Counted from the first letter of the stretch, positions 15,929 to 26,400 are shown. The stretch: DNA of 64,000 nt from Hamadaea tsunoensis DSM 44101 (GCF_000428945.1 NZ_KE386821.1:245330-309329); one strand, 5' to 3'. Notes: generated by a model not told the origin, from the letters alone. Numbers and translations are program-made.

Positions 15929-18900
15929 GTGCCAGGTGGCGAAGACGGGCTGAAGCTGTCGATCCTGGGCGACGTCACCGCGTCGAACGGCGGGCGGCTG
16001 ATCGATCTCGGCGGGCGCCGGCAGCGGGCCGTTCTGGCGCTGCTGCTGCTCGGCCGGGGCGATGTGATCGCCGCTGATCATCTGATCGACTCGCTGTGGG
16101 GTGAGGATGTCCCGCCGAGCGCCAGTGGTGCGCTGCAGGCGTACATCTCGCATCTGCGCCGCAGGCTGGAGCCGGAGGGGACGGCGCGGGCCCGCGGCAA
16201 CATCATCGCCAGCAAGGGCGGCGGTTACGCCTTGGCCCTCGACGAGGACGCGGTGGACGCGTGGCGGTTCGAAAGCCTCGTCCGCACGGCCGGGACGGTT
16301 GATCCACAGGCCGCGACGGCGGCGCTGACGGCGGCGCTGGCGTTGTGGCGCGGCCCGGCGCTGGCCGAGTACGCCGACCGGCCGTGGGCGCAGCCCGAAG
16401 CGATCCGCCTCGCGGGGCTGCGCGGGGTGGCCCGCGAACAGCTGGTGGCGGCCCGGTTGGCGACCGGTGAGAGTGCCGTGCTGGTTCCCGGGCTCGAAGC
16501 GCTGGTCGCGGAGGAGCCGCTGCGCGAGGAGCGGTGGCGGCTGCTGGTGCTGGCGCTGTACCGGGCGCACCGGCAGGGTGACGCGCTGGCCGCGTTGCGC
16601 CGGGCTCGGCAGACGCTCGCCGACGAGCTGGGCGTGGACCCGGGGCCCGCGCTGCGCGCGCTGGAGGCCGAGGTGCTCGCGCAGTCGCCGGCCCTCGACC
16701 TCGCACCGCCGACGGTGACGGTGACGGTGGGGGAACCTGTCCCGGTGCCACCGGCCGGGCGGGCCGGCGGCGACGACGTCCTGTTCGACCGCGAGCTTGA
16801 ACTCGCGGAGATCCGCGCCTGTCTCGGCGACGCGCTGTCGGGCCAGGCCCGGCTGCTGCTCGTCGAGGGGCGGGCCGGGATCGGCAAGACCCGGCTGCTG
16901 ATCGAGGCCCGCCGGCTGGCCGCCGAACGCGGACTGTCCAGCCTGGCCGCGCGCGGCAGCCAGATCGAGAAGGAGTACGGCTTCGGCGCGGTACGCCAGC
17001 TCTTCGAACCCCTGCTCGCCGATCCCGGCCGCCGCGACGGGCTGCTGCTCGGGTCGGCCCTGTCCGCGGCGGCCGTCTTCGACGTGGCGGGCATGGGTGG
17101 CGGGGCTGAGCCGCAGCAGCGTACCGACAACCTGCTGGCGACCCTGCACGGCTTGTACCGGCTGACGGCCAACCTGTGCGCCGACGGGCCGCTCGTGCTC
17201 AGCATCGACGACCTCCAGTGGTGCGACAGCGGCTCGCTGCGCTTCCTCGCGTACCTGGTGCGGCGGCTGGAAGGGCTGCCGATCCTCATCGTGGCGACGC
17301 TGCGTACCGGGGAGCCGCACGACGACGAGGCGCTGCTGGCCGAGCTGATGCACGACCCTTCGACTGTCCGCGTCCAGCCCTCCGCGCTCACCGAGCACGG
17401 CGTCGCCGGGCTCGTCGACCGCGTCCTGGGCCGGGCCGAGCCCGCGTTCGTCACCACCTGCCACCGTGTCACCATGGGCAACCCGCTGCTGCTGCGCCAG
17501 TTGCTGCGCGCGCTGCAGGCGGAAGGCGTACGCCCGGACGCGGCCCACGCCGACACCGTCATCGCGATCGGGTCGCGGGCGGTGTCCAGCATGGTCCTGA
17601 TGCGACTGGCCCGGCTGCCCGAGGCGACGACGGCCACCGCGCGGGCGGTCGCCGTCCTCGGCAACGGGGCCGCGCTGCCCGCCGTCGCCGCGCTGAGCGG
17701 GCTCGCCGAGACCGACGCCGTCAACGCGATCGCGGTCCTGGCCCGGGCCGAGGTGCTGCGCGACGAGTACCCGCTGAGTTTCGTGCATCCGCTGGTCGCC
17801 GACGCCGTCTACCGGGACCTGCCGCCCGGTGAGCGGCAGCTGCACCACGAGCGGGCGGCCCGCGTACTCGCGGCCGCGGGCGCGCAGGCCGAGCAGGTCG
17901 CCGCGCACCTGCTGCAGGTGCCGCACCGCCGGGACCCGTGGACGGTCGGGATCCTGCGGGCCGCCGCGGCGCGGGCCGCCGGACGCGGCGCGGCCGACGC
18001 GGCGGTGACCTACCTGCTGCGGGCGCTCGCCGAACCGCCGACGCCCGAGGAACGGCCCGACGTCCTGCTGGAACTGGGCCTCATCGAAGCGACGATGGAC
18101 GGCCTGGCCGCGGTCGGCCACCTGCGCGAGGCCTACGAGATCCTGACCGACCCGGTACGCCGGGCCGACGTCGCGCTGACCCTCGTCCGGGCGCTGGTGT
18201 TCGCCGGAGCGCGCGGGGAGGGTACGGCGGTGGCCCGGCGGATCATGGCCGAGCTGCCCGACGACCTGGTCGACGCCCGGCAGGGGCTGACCGGCCTGGC
18301 CCGGCTGTGCGGATACATGCACGGTCTGGAGGAGTCCGAGTGGCGGTCGGGTCCGGTACCGGAGATTGTCGGTACCGGACCGGGTGCCCGGATGCTGGCC
18401 TCGGCGCTGGCCTGGGAAGGTGTCGTCGACGGGGTGGACCGGCACCGGGCGGTCGAACTGGCGCGGTTCGCGGTCGCCGACGGGGTTCTGCTACGCGTCG
18501 ACACCGGTCTGCTGTGGATCGTCGCGACCGTCGTCCTGCAGGCCGCCGACGAGGACGCCGACGCGCTCTGGGCGCAGGGATCGGTCTTCTCCTACGAGCA
18601 GGGATCGCTGTTCGGCCTGCTGTCCGTGCACCTGTGGGAGGCGTGGGGGAAGCTGTGCCACGGCAACCTGCAGGAGGCGTTCGAGGGCCTGCTGACCTCC
18701 AAGGAGCAGCAGACGATGTGGGGATCGCTGATCGGGCAGGCGTACAACGACGCTTACCTCGTGCTCGCCCAGCTGGAACTCGGCGACGTGGCCGGCGCGC
18801 GCGATTTCGCGGACTCCGTGCGCGACCGGGGCAGCTTCGGCGACGGCGCCCGGCTCAACTACGAGGCGCAGGCGTGCGTGGAGCTGGCCGAGGGCCGTCC

Positions 18901-19510
18901 CGCGGCCGCACTGTCCAGTCTGGACGAAGCGCGTCGCTGTCAGCCCGAGCACGACAACCCCGCGTGGTGGCCCGGCCGCTCGCTGCGGGCGACGGCGCTG
19001 GCCGCGCTCGGGCGGCCCGCCGAGGCGCTGGCGCTGGCCGAGCAGGAGGTCGAGCACGCGCGCCGGTGGGGGGCGCCCCGCGTCCTCGGCCGCAGCCTGC
19101 GCATCCTCGGCGAACTACGCGGAGCCGACGGACGCGCGGACCTGGAGGAGGCGCTGGCGCTGCTGTCGGCCGGCCGGGCGCGGCTGGAACATGCCCGGGT
19201 CCTGGCGGCACTGGCCCGCATCGGCCCCGAGCGGGAAACGATTCCGCTGCTGGAGCAGGCGTACGCGCTGGCCCAACGGTGCGGCGCGGCGGGTCTGGCC
19301 CGGGACGTGGCGGCCGAGTTCGAGCGGCGGGGCGCGGCGGTTCCTCCGGTCGAAGGCACGGCCGCGCTGACCGCGGTCGAGCGGCGGATGCTCGCCATGG
19401 CCGCGGAGGGCGCGGGTGCCCGGGAGATCGCCCAGGCGCTGTTCATCACGCCGCGCCTGGTCCAGACGATGCTCGCGGCGGTCCGGCAGCGCCGCGACGG
19501 CCGCGGGTAG
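15929..19510 (+). CDS. SARP-family regulator with AAA ATPase and C-terminal LuxR-type helix-turn-helix
   Basis: Large (1193 aa) cytoplasmic transcription activator. Domains: winged-helix DNA-binding domain (about 8-100; LSILGDVTASNGG, GRRQRAVLALLLL, LIDSLWGEDVPPSASGALQA), bacterial transcriptional activator (BTAD) domain (about 110-255), ATPase with Walker A GRAGIGKT (about 313-320) and Walker B LVLSIDDLQW (about 421-430), a long TPR-like helical middle, and a LuxR-like C-terminal helix-turn-helix (about 1145-1193; LTAVERRMLAMAAEGAGARE). GTG 15929 follows GGAGGG by 11 bases. SARPs bind direct repeats with 11-bp period ahead of a -10 box; exactly such repeats precede the two transcription units immediately downstream (19529 and 20958), so it likely activates the FAD oxidoreductase and the five-gene cassette. 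The signal is unknown. Confidence 0.9.
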   Translation: MPGGEDGLKLSILGDVTASNGGRLIDLGGRRQRAVLALLLLGRGDVIAADHLIDSLWGEDVPPSASGALQAYISHLRRRLEPEGTARARGNIIASKGGGYALALDEDAVDAWRFESLVRTAGTVDPQAATAALTAALALWRGPALAEYADRPWAQPEAIRLAGLRGVAREQLVAARLATGESAVLVPGLEALVAEEPLREERWRLLVLALYRAHRQGDALAALRRARQTLADELGVDPGPALRALEAEVLAQSPALDLAPPTVTVTVGEPVPVPPAGRAGGDDVLFDRELELAEIRACLGDALSGQARLLLVEGRAGIGKTRLLIEARRLAAERGLSSLAARGSQIEKEYGFGAVRQLFEPLLADPGRRDGLLLGSALSAAAVFDVAGMGGGAEPQQRTDNLLATLHGLYRLTANLCADGPLVLSIDDLQWCDSGSLRFLAYLVRRLEGLPILIVATLRTGEPHDDEALLAELMHDPSTVRVQPSALTEHGVAGLVDRVLGRAEPAFVTTCHRVTMGNPLLLRQLLRALQAEGVRPDAAHADTVIAIGSRAVSSMVLMRLARLPEATTATARAVAVLGNGAALPAVAALSGLAETDAVNAIAVLARAEVLRDEYPLSFVHPLVADAVYRDLPPGERQLHHERAARVLAAAGAQAEQVAAHLLQVPHRRDPWTVGILRAAAARAAGRGAADAAVTYLLRALAEPPTPEERPDVLLELGLIEATMDGLAAVGHLREAYEILTDPVRRADVALTLVRALVFAGARGEGTAVARRIMAELPDDLVDARQGLTGLARLCGYMHGLEESEWRSGPVPEIVGTGPGARMLASALAWEGVVDGVDRHRAVELARFAVADGVLLRVDTGLLWIVATVVLQAADEDADALWAQGSVFSYEQGSLFGLLSVHLWEAWGKLCHGNLQEAFEGLLTSKEQQTMWGSLIGQAYNDAYLVLAQLELGDVAGARDFADSVRDRGSFGDGARLNYEAQACVELAEGRPAAALSSLDEARRCQPEHDNPAWWPGRSLRATALAALGRPAEALALAEQEVEHARRWGAPRVLGRSLRILGELRGADGRADLEEALALLSAGRARLEHARVLAALARIGPERETIPLLEQAYALAQRCGAAGLARDVAAEFERRGAAVPPVEGTAALTAVERRMLAMAAEGAGAREIAQALFITPRLVQTMLAAVRQRRDGRG

Positions 19511-19528
19511 CCGCCTTCGCTAGCCGGC

Positions 19529-19558
19529 TGCAAGTCTTTCTCAAGCGGCTCGCAACAT
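19529..19558 (+). promoter_or_regulatory. SARP-type direct repeats and -10 before the FAD oxidoreductase
   Basis: TGCAAGT (19529-19535) and CTCAAGC (19540-19546) are 11 bp apart; a third CAA falls 11 bp later inside CAACAT (19553-19558), which is placed as a -10 box 6 bases beyond the second repeat. The start codon lies 8 bases after that box with no SD, suggesting a nearly leaderless mRNA. The layout matches known SARP operators. Confidence 0.6.
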
Positions 19559-19566
19559 CGTGGTTC

Positions 19567-20940
19567 GTGACCAACCATCCGGCCCGCCGACCGGCTGACG
19601 CCTCGGCATTGGCCGGGCTGTGCGGCGGTGCCGTGCTGCTGCCCGACGACCACCGCTACGACCGGGCCCGGGCCGCCTGGAACCTCGCCGTCGACCAGCG
19701 GCCGGCGGCCATCGCGTACCCGGCCGACGCGGGCGAGGCGGCCGAGGTCGTCCGCGCCGCGGCCGCCGCGGGTCTGCGGATCGCGCCGCAGGCCACCGGG
19801 CACAACGCCGGCCCGCTGGGCCCGCTGGGCGAAGCCGTGCTCGTCCGCACGTCCGGCATGATCGGCACCACGGTCGACCCGGTCGCCCGGCGGGCCCGCG
19901 TACGCGCGGGTGTGCGCTGGCTCGACGTCACCGAAGCCGCGGCCCGGCACGGACTGGCGGCCCGGCACGGCAGCTCCCCGACCGTCGGAGTGCTCGGCTA
20001 CTCCCTCGGTGGCGGCCTCGGCTGGTACGCGCGGGCCCTCGGGCAGCAGGCGGATGCCATCACCGCCGCCGAACTGGTGACCGCCGGCGGCGAACTCGTC
20101 CGCGCCGACGCCGCCCACGAGACCGGTCTGCTGTGGGCGCTGCGCGGCGGCGGCGGCAACTTCGGCCTCGTGACCGCCCTGGAGTTCGAGCTCTTCCCGG
20201 CCCCCGAGGTGTACGCCGGCACGCTCCTCTGGGACGTCCGGCACACCGAAGCGGTGCTGCGCCGGTGGATCGACTGGGCGGCCGGCGCGCCCGACGAGGT
20301 CACCACGACACTGCGCGTCCTGCGCCTGCCGGACTCGCTGGGCGGCGCCTGGGCCGGCCGGTCGCTCGTGACCGTCGACGGGGCCGTCCTCGGCGCCGCC
20401 GAGCGGGCCGCGAAGCTGCTGCGGCCGCTGCGGGAACTCGCCCCCGCCGTCGACACCTTCACGGCGGGCCCGGCCCGGACGCTGGTCCACCGGCCGGCGT
20501 ACCCGGGTGGACCGGTGGAACTGGCCGCCGACAGCGCGGTGCTGGGCGACCTGCCACCGGCTGCGGTCGACGCGCTGCTGGCCGTGGCCGGACCCGGCGC
20601 GACCGCCGCGGTGCCGTTGGTGGAGCTGCGCCAGCTCGGCGGCGCGCTGTCCCGGCCGGATCCCGCCCGCGGACCGCTGTCCATGATGGACGGCCGCTTC
20701 CTGCTGTCGGCCGCGACGATCCTGGGCGGGCCGCCACTGGCGTACGAGCGGGGGCCGGCCGCCTGCCGCCGCGTCGTCGACGCCGTGGCCGCGTACGCCA
20801 CCGGGCGGCCCTGCCTCAACTTCACCACCCGGGCCGTCGACACGCGCACGGCGTACCCGGAAGGGGTGTGGGAGCGGCTGAAGGTGATCCGGGCGGCCGT
20901 CGACCCGGACGGCCTGTGGCTCGCCAACCATCCGATCTGA
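19567..20940 (+). CDS. FAD-binding oxidoreductase, berberine-bridge-enzyme (BBE) type
   Basis: Cytoplasmic flavoprotein oxidase or dehydrogenase (457 aa). The N-terminal half is the FAD-binding PCMH fold (RPAAIAYPADAGEAAEVV, APQATGHNAGPLGPLG with a His at the usual covalent-flavin position, GVLGYSLGGGLGWYARALG, ALRGGGGNFGLVTALEFELF). The C-terminal BBE motif is present (CLNFTTRAV, WERLKVIRAAVDPDGLWLAN). The usual second flavin-linking Cys is absent from the GYSLGGGLG loop, so attachment is probably through the His only. No signal peptide. GTG 19567 lacks an SD but follows SARP-type repeats and a possible -10. Such enzymes often act in secondary metabolism; the substrate is unknown. Confidence 0.88.
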   Translation: MTNHPARRPADASALAGLCGGAVLLPDDHRYDRARAAWNLAVDQRPAAIAYPADAGEAAEVVRAAAAAGLRIAPQATGHNAGPLGPLGEAVLVRTSGMIGTTVDPVARRARVRAGVRWLDVTEAAARHGLAARHGSSPTVGVLGYSLGGGLGWYARALGQQADAITAAELVTAGGELVRADAAHETGLLWALRGGGGNFGLVTALEFELFPAPEVYAGTLLWDVRHTEAVLRRWIDWAAGAPDEVTTTLRVLRLPDSLGGAWAGRSLVTVDGAVLGAAERAAKLLRPLRELAPAVDTFTAGPARTLVHRPAYPGGPVELAADSAVLGDLPPAAVDALLAVAGPGATAAVPLVELRQLGGALSRPDPARGPLSMMDGRFLLSAATILGGPPLAYERGPAACRRVVDAVAAYATGRPCLNFTTRAVDTRTAYPEGVWERLKVIRAAVDPDGLWLANHPI

Positions 20941-20957
20941 ACCGCCGCCCGACCCCG

Positions 20958-21001
20958 TTCAACTGCGTTCCAAGTCGCCCCCAAGTACGCCGGGTGAAGC
21001 T
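20958..21001 (+). promoter_or_regulatory. Three 11-bp-spaced SARP-type repeats and -10 before the five-gene cassette
   Basis: TTCAACT (20958-20964), TCCAAGT (20969-20975) and CCCAAGT (20980-20986) repeat with exact 11-bp period. GAAGCT (20996-21001), 9 bases further, is a plausible -10 box. The spacing is that of SARP operators, and a SARP gene lies 1.4 kb upstream. The cassette SD GGGGGAG and ATG 21037 follow. Confidence 0.65.
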
Positions 21002-21036
21002 TCCGGCACAGGGAATCCGAACTGGGGGAGTACACC

Positions 21037-23484
21037 ATGTCGACGCCGGAGACGGCCGCGGCGGCCAGCGGCTGGCGGCTCGCGGATCGTCTGAAGACGA
21101 TGCCGTCGGTGCTGGCCGGCCCGATCCTGCGGCACACCAGCGACACCACCGTGACCGTCTGGCTGGCCTTGCAGGAGGCCACCGCGGTGAGCCTGACCGT
21201 CTACGACAACCCGGACGGGACGGGAGCGCCGGTCGCCGCCACCGCGGTACCGGCGCCCACCGTGGCCCTGGGCAGGAGCCTGCACGTCGTGGCGGTCACC
21301 GCGAACGTCATGCCGCCGCTGCCGAGGCTAGGGGAAGGCGTCACCTACTACTACGACGTCCAGTTCACCGGGGGCAAGCTCACCGGGGGCAAGCGGCTCA
21401 AGGACGAGGGCGTCCTGGCGTTCGGCGGCACGGACGCCGGCCGGATCCAGACGATCACCTTCGGCGGCGACAGGCTGCCGAGCTTCGCGGTGCCGCCGGC
21501 GGACCTCGGCCGGCTGCGGATCCTGCACGGCTCGTGCCGCAAGCCGCACGCCGACGAGTACGACGGGCTCGGCGCCGTCCACCATCTCATCGAGGCGTCG
21601 CGCTGGTCGGCGACCGACGCCGACCCGTGGCCGCTGATCCGCCCGCATCTGCTGATGCTCACCGGCGACCAGATCTACGCCGACGACGTCGCCGACTGCG
21701 TGCTCGCGATGTGCACCGACTTCGGCGACGAGCTGCTGGGCTGGACCGGCGGGGAACCGTTGCCGGTCCTGGGCAAGACCCCGGCCGCGTACGCGCCGGG
21801 CAATCGGGCGGCCCTCGTCACCGACTACGGCGGCTTCACCGGCTCGATGGTCGACGCGCCGGAACTGGCGAAGAGCCAGCTGATGGGCTTCGGCGAGTAC
21901 GTCGCGATGTACCTGCTGGTCTGGTCGCCGGTGCTGTGGCCGGCCCAGTTGCCCGCGACGTCCGCCGAGTACGACGCCGGCGAGCGCGAACGGGTCGAGA
22001 AGATGCGCTCGACCCTGCCCCAGGTACGCCGGGCGCTGGCCAACGTCATCACCTACATGTCCTGGGACGACCACGAGGTCACCGACGACTGGAACCTCAA
22101 CCGCGAATGGTGCCGGCGGGTCTGGGGCGAGGCCGGCCAGACCGAGGGCCGCCCGGTCGGCCGGCGGATCGTCACCAACGGCATGCTCGCCCACGCCGTC
22201 TTCCAGGCCTGGGGCAGCCTGCCGGAACAGTTCACCGGCAACACCCCGGGCGCCCGGCTGCTGGCGCTGCTGCCCCAGTGGGACGGCGCCCCGGCCCATC
22301 AGCCGACGCTCGACCGGATCGCGGACCTGCTCGGCGTACCGACGGGGAAGCTGCCGTCGGGCGGCGTCGACCGGTTGCCGCGCGCCGGCGACTCGCTGCG
22401 CTACCACTACAAGCTCACCTGGCTGGGGCGTCCCTACGAGATCCTGGTCACCGACTCGCGTACGGACCGGGCCTTCGACCCCAAACCGATGGTCCCGCCC
22501 GCGGTCATGTCCGACGAGGCGATCGCCGAGCAGCTGCCGGCCGTCGCCGACCCGCCCTACCTCACCATCGCCGTCGTCCCCGGCCCGGTCCTGGGCGTGC
22601 CGTGGATCGAGGAGAAGCAGGAGGAGCCCACGCCGGAGATGATCTGGGGCCACGACGCGGAGGCCTGGGGGCTGCGGCAGAAGACCCTGCACCGGCTGCT
22701 GGGGCAGCTGGCGCACCGGCCGCGGGTGGTGCTGCTGTCCGGCGACGTCCACTATGGATTCACCATCCACGCCAGCGTGTGGAACCAGCAGCCCTACGGC
22801 ACGACCGCGCCGCTGGCCACCCCGCTGCGCAGCGAGATCGCGCAGTTCACCGCGAGCGCCTTCAAGAACGAGACCAATTCCTACCTCGGCCTGACCACCG
22901 ACAAGCTGCACCTCGTCGGCTGGAACGCCCTGCCCGGCTTCGCCTGGGTGCCGAAGAACCCGGCCGACGAGGCCGGCTGGGCCGAGCCGCTGGACTACTG
23001 GACCGAATGGCGCCCGAGCGGCTCGACGACGCTGCAGCTGCACTTCGACAAGGTCCCCGCCCGCCTCGACGTCAGCGTGCCCGGAGAGTTCCCGCACTAC
23101 TACGTCCCCGAGCACTGGCGGCACCGCATCCGCTACGGCACCGGCGTGCGCAGCGACAAGCAGCCGCCGGCGACGCCGGTGACCCGGCCCGCGCCGGGCT
23201 CGGACAAGTCAGCCTTCGCCGCGTGGTACAGCGGCCTGTCCACCTCGTTCGCCTCGGCGAAGCGGACCGGGTCCGGCACCCAGCTGATCGGCAAGAACAA
23301 CCTCGGCGAGATCCGGTTCGCCCCGGACAGCTCGCCGAGCCGGCCGGCCCTGGCCGCCAAGCACGTCCTCTGGTGGCAGATGACCGCGTCCGGGCAGCCG
23401 GACTACGCCACCGCCTTCGACGTGATCCTCAACCCCGCGGACGCCAGTGCCGTCCCGCCGAGCCATGTGGAGCGCCCGCAATGA
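21037..23484 (+). CDS. PhoD-like metallophosphatase without signal peptide (cassette gene 1)
   Basis: Predicted metal-dependent phosphomonoesterase or phosphodiesterase of 815 aa. PhoD-type motifs appear in order: HGSCRKP (about 164), LTGDQIYADD (about 207, metal-binding Asp), MSWDDHEVTDDW (about 342) and LLSGDVHYGF (about 566). An N-terminal beta-sandwich (about 24-150) matches the usual PhoD N-domain. Unlike classical PhoD it has no Tat or Sec signal, so it probably acts in the cytoplasm or within a complex. GGGGGAG lies 6 bases before the ATG. It heads a chain of five genes joined by 4-bp overlaps, behind SARP-type repeats. Its partners in the cassette are of unknown function, so the substrate is open. 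Confidence 0.85.
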   Translation: MSTPETAAAASGWRLADRLKTMPSVLAGPILRHTSDTTVTVWLALQEATAVSLTVYDNPDGTGAPVAATAVPAPTVALGRSLHVVAVTANVMPPLPRLGEGVTYYYDVQFTGGKLTGGKRLKDEGVLAFGGTDAGRIQTITFGGDRLPSFAVPPADLGRLRILHGSCRKPHADEYDGLGAVHHLIEASRWSATDADPWPLIRPHLLMLTGDQIYADDVADCVLAMCTDFGDELLGWTGGEPLPVLGKTPAAYAPGNRAALVTDYGGFTGSMVDAPELAKSQLMGFGEYVAMYLLVWSPVLWPAQLPATSAEYDAGERERVEKMRSTLPQVRRALANVITYMSWDDHEVTDDWNLNREWCRRVWGEAGQTEGRPVGRRIVTNGMLAHAVFQAWGSLPEQFTGNTPGARLLALLPQWDGAPAHQPTLDRIADLLGVPTGKLPSGGVDRLPRAGDSLRYHYKLTWLGRPYEILVTDSRTDRAFDPKPMVPPAVMSDEAIAEQLPAVADPPYLTIAVVPGPVLGVPWIEEKQEEPTPEMIWGHDAEAWGLRQKTLHRLLGQLAHRPRVVLLSGDVHYGFTIHASVWNQQPYGTTAPLATPLRSEIAQFTASAFKNETNSYLGLTTDKLHLVGWNALPGFAWVPKNPADEAGWAEPLDYWTEWRPSGSTTLQLHFDKVPARLDVSVPGEFPHYYVPEHWRHRIRYGTGVRSDKQPPATPVTRPAPGSDKSAFAAWYSGLSTSFASAKRTGSGTQLIGKNNLGEIRFAPDSSPSRPALAAKHVLWWQMTASGQPDYATAFDVILNPADASAVPPSHVERPQ

Positions 23485-26400
23485 CGTCACCCGTCGTTCC
23501 CGCCACCGCGCCCGCGCCGCCCGCGGGCCCGGCCGACGCGCGTACCGTGTTGCTGCGCGAGGTCACCCTGCTGCTGGCCCCGCTGCGCGCGGCCGTCGAC
23601 GACCCCGCCTGGCGTACCGACCTGTTCGCCGCGATCGGCTGGAACCTTGACGCGATCGCCGGTTTCCCCACCGCCAGGCTCGAAACCCTCCTCGCCGCGG
23701 TCCGTGACGCCGTGGACCGCCTCCAGCCGCTCGTCGACCAGCCGACCGCCGACCTGCAGGCCTACAAGCCGGCCCTCGCGGCCCTCAAGAAATGCTTCGA
23801 CGCCGTACGCGCGCTCAAGACGGCCTTCGACGGCTGGACCGGGATCGCCCTGCCGGACGCCCCGGCGATCGGCACCGACCTGGTGAACTACCTCGTCGCG
23901 ACCTACCTGCGGCGGCACCGGCCGACCCTCGGCGCCGTCCTGTGGGCACTGTCGCTGATGGACGGTCCGCCGCCGCCCGTCGCGCCGGTGATCGACCCGG
24001 CCACCGGCAAGGTCGCCCGCTTCTCCTCGACGACCCCGCGCGTACGCCTCGACCGGCTGCCCGCGCTCGTCGGCGACCCGGTCGGTCAGCTGCGGGCGCA
24101 CTACTTCACCAAGGCCGGGCTGTCGGACCGGGCGGCCACCGACGCCGTCGCCGATCTGCTCCTGCCGGCGATCGGCGGCCTGCTCAACCGCCTCGGTACG
24201 CCGATCACCGCCCTCTACGGCGACGACGGGGCCGACCCCGCCGACGCGGGCCGGCATCTGCTGCACGTGTTCGTGCGTACCGGCGACGGCTCGTTCGAGG
24301 ACGGCGAGGCCGGCTTCGAAGTCGTCCTCGGCCTCGCCGGGGACGAGGACGGCCGGCTCGGCCTGGTGATCGCGCCGAGAGGCGCGGTCGCGTTCCCCGA
24401 CACGTTCGGCGACTGGGCCGCCACCCTCACCGCGACGCTGCAGACCGCCTCGGTCATCGCGATCGGCCCCGACGGGCTGACCACCGACCTGCCCGACGCG
24501 ACCGCCCTCAACCTGCGTGCGGACCTCGGGCTCGTGCGTACCGGCGCGACGATCCGGATCGGCGGCAAGACCGGCACCCGGCTGGAGATCGACGGCCCGG
24601 TCCAGGTCACCGGCTTCGCCCAGCTGACCCGCGACTACCAGGACTTCGGCGTCGAGTTCAGCTGCGGCAAGGCCCGGCTGGTCGTGTCCGGCGCCGACGG
24701 GGACGGCTTCCTCGGCAAGGTCCTGCCGGAGAACGCCACCCTCGAATTCGAGCTCGGCATCGGCTGGTCCCGGCGGCGCGGCCTGTTCCTGACCGGCGGC
24801 GCCGCGCTCGCCGCCCACTTCGACGTCGGCGCGGTCCTCGGCGACGTGGCCCGGCTGGACTCCCTCGACGTCGAACTGCTCCCGGCCGGTCCGCAGGACC
24901 CGGTGAAGGCGCTGACCCTCAGGGCGACCGCGTCCGGCCAGGTACGCCTCGGCCCGGTAGGCGTGACGGTCCAGGGCGTCGGGATGAGCGCCCGGCTGTC
25001 GTTCCCCGACGGCGGCGGCAACCTGGGCCCGGCCGACCTCGACCTCGGCTTCCAGCCCCCGCACGGGGTGGCGCTGCGTATCGACGGCGGGGCCGTCACC
25101 GGAGCCGGGTTCCTCGCCTACGACGCCGACGCGGCCAAGTACGCCGGCGGCATCGACCTGGAATTCGCCAAGCTGCGGCTGTCGGCGCTGGGCCTGCTCG
25201 CCACCCGGATGCCGGACGGGCGGCCCGGGTTCTCCTTGCTGGTCGTCATCAACGCCCAGTTCCCCAAGCCGATCCCGCTCGGCTTCGGCTTCAACCTCGC
25301 GGCCGTCGGCGGCATCGTCGGCGTCAACCGGGCCGCCGACGTCGACCGGATCCGGGCCGGACTGCGGGCGGGGTCCCTCGCCGCGATCCTCGCCCCCGGC
25401 GACGTCCTCGGCAACGAGCGCCGCCTGCTCGACGACCTCGACGCGCTGTTCCCGGTGACCCCCGGCCGGCACCTGTTCGGGCCGACGGCGCGGCTGACGT
25501 GGGGCGTACCGACGGCGGTGACGATCGACCTGGCCCTCGCCCTCGAACTGCCGAAACCGTTGCGGTTCATCGCCGCCGGCCGCGTACGCACGCTGCTGCC
25601 GGACGAACGCAAGGCCGTCGCCGTGATCAACATGGACGCCCTCGGAGTCCTCGACACCGGCGAGGGAACCCTTTCTCTCGACGCCACCCTCTACGACTCG
25701 CAACTGGCCGGCTGGCGGCTGTCGGGCGACATGGCGCTGCGGGCCCGCTGGACCGGCAGGAGCGAGTTCGTGATGAGCGCCGGGGGCTTCCACCCCCGGT
25801 TCACGCCGCCGATCGGGTTCCCGCAGCTGCGCCGCATGACGATGGAGATCGGCGAGGACAGGTTCTGGCTGCGGCTGCAGGCGTACCTGGCGCTGACGTC
25901 GAACACGCTGCAGTTCGGCTCCCGCGTCGAGTTCCACGCCGAGTCCGGCGACTTCACCGCCGACGGGCACTTCACCTTCGACGCGCTGATCCGGTTCGCG
26001 CCGTTCGGGTTCGAGTTCGACCTGTCCCTCGGGGTCGCCATCCGCTGGAAGGGCCGGCTGCTGCTGGGCGTCACCGCCGACCTCTACGTGTCCGGCCCCG
26101 GCCGGTGGCAGGTCCGCGGCCACGCCGAGATCAAGCTGCTGGGGCTCAGCGCCACCGTCCGGTTCAAGGCCGCCTTCGGCACCGAGACCGCACTGCCGCC
26201 CGCACCACCGCAGGACGTCGCCGCCCTGGTCCGCGCCGCGCTCGCCGAAGCAGGCGCCTGGCACGTGGAGGAGCGCGCCGCCCTGCCGGCCCTCACCATG
26301 CGGTCCGGCATCACCCTGTCCGACCTGCTCGTGTCGCCGTCGGCGCGGGTCAGCGTACGGCAGAAGATCGCACCGGTCGGCGGCACGCACCTCGACCACT

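Noticed and set aside
15695-18445. 916-codon minus-strand frame inside the SARP gene
   Set aside because: Shadow of the SARP/ATPase coding sequence; no recognisable protein features.
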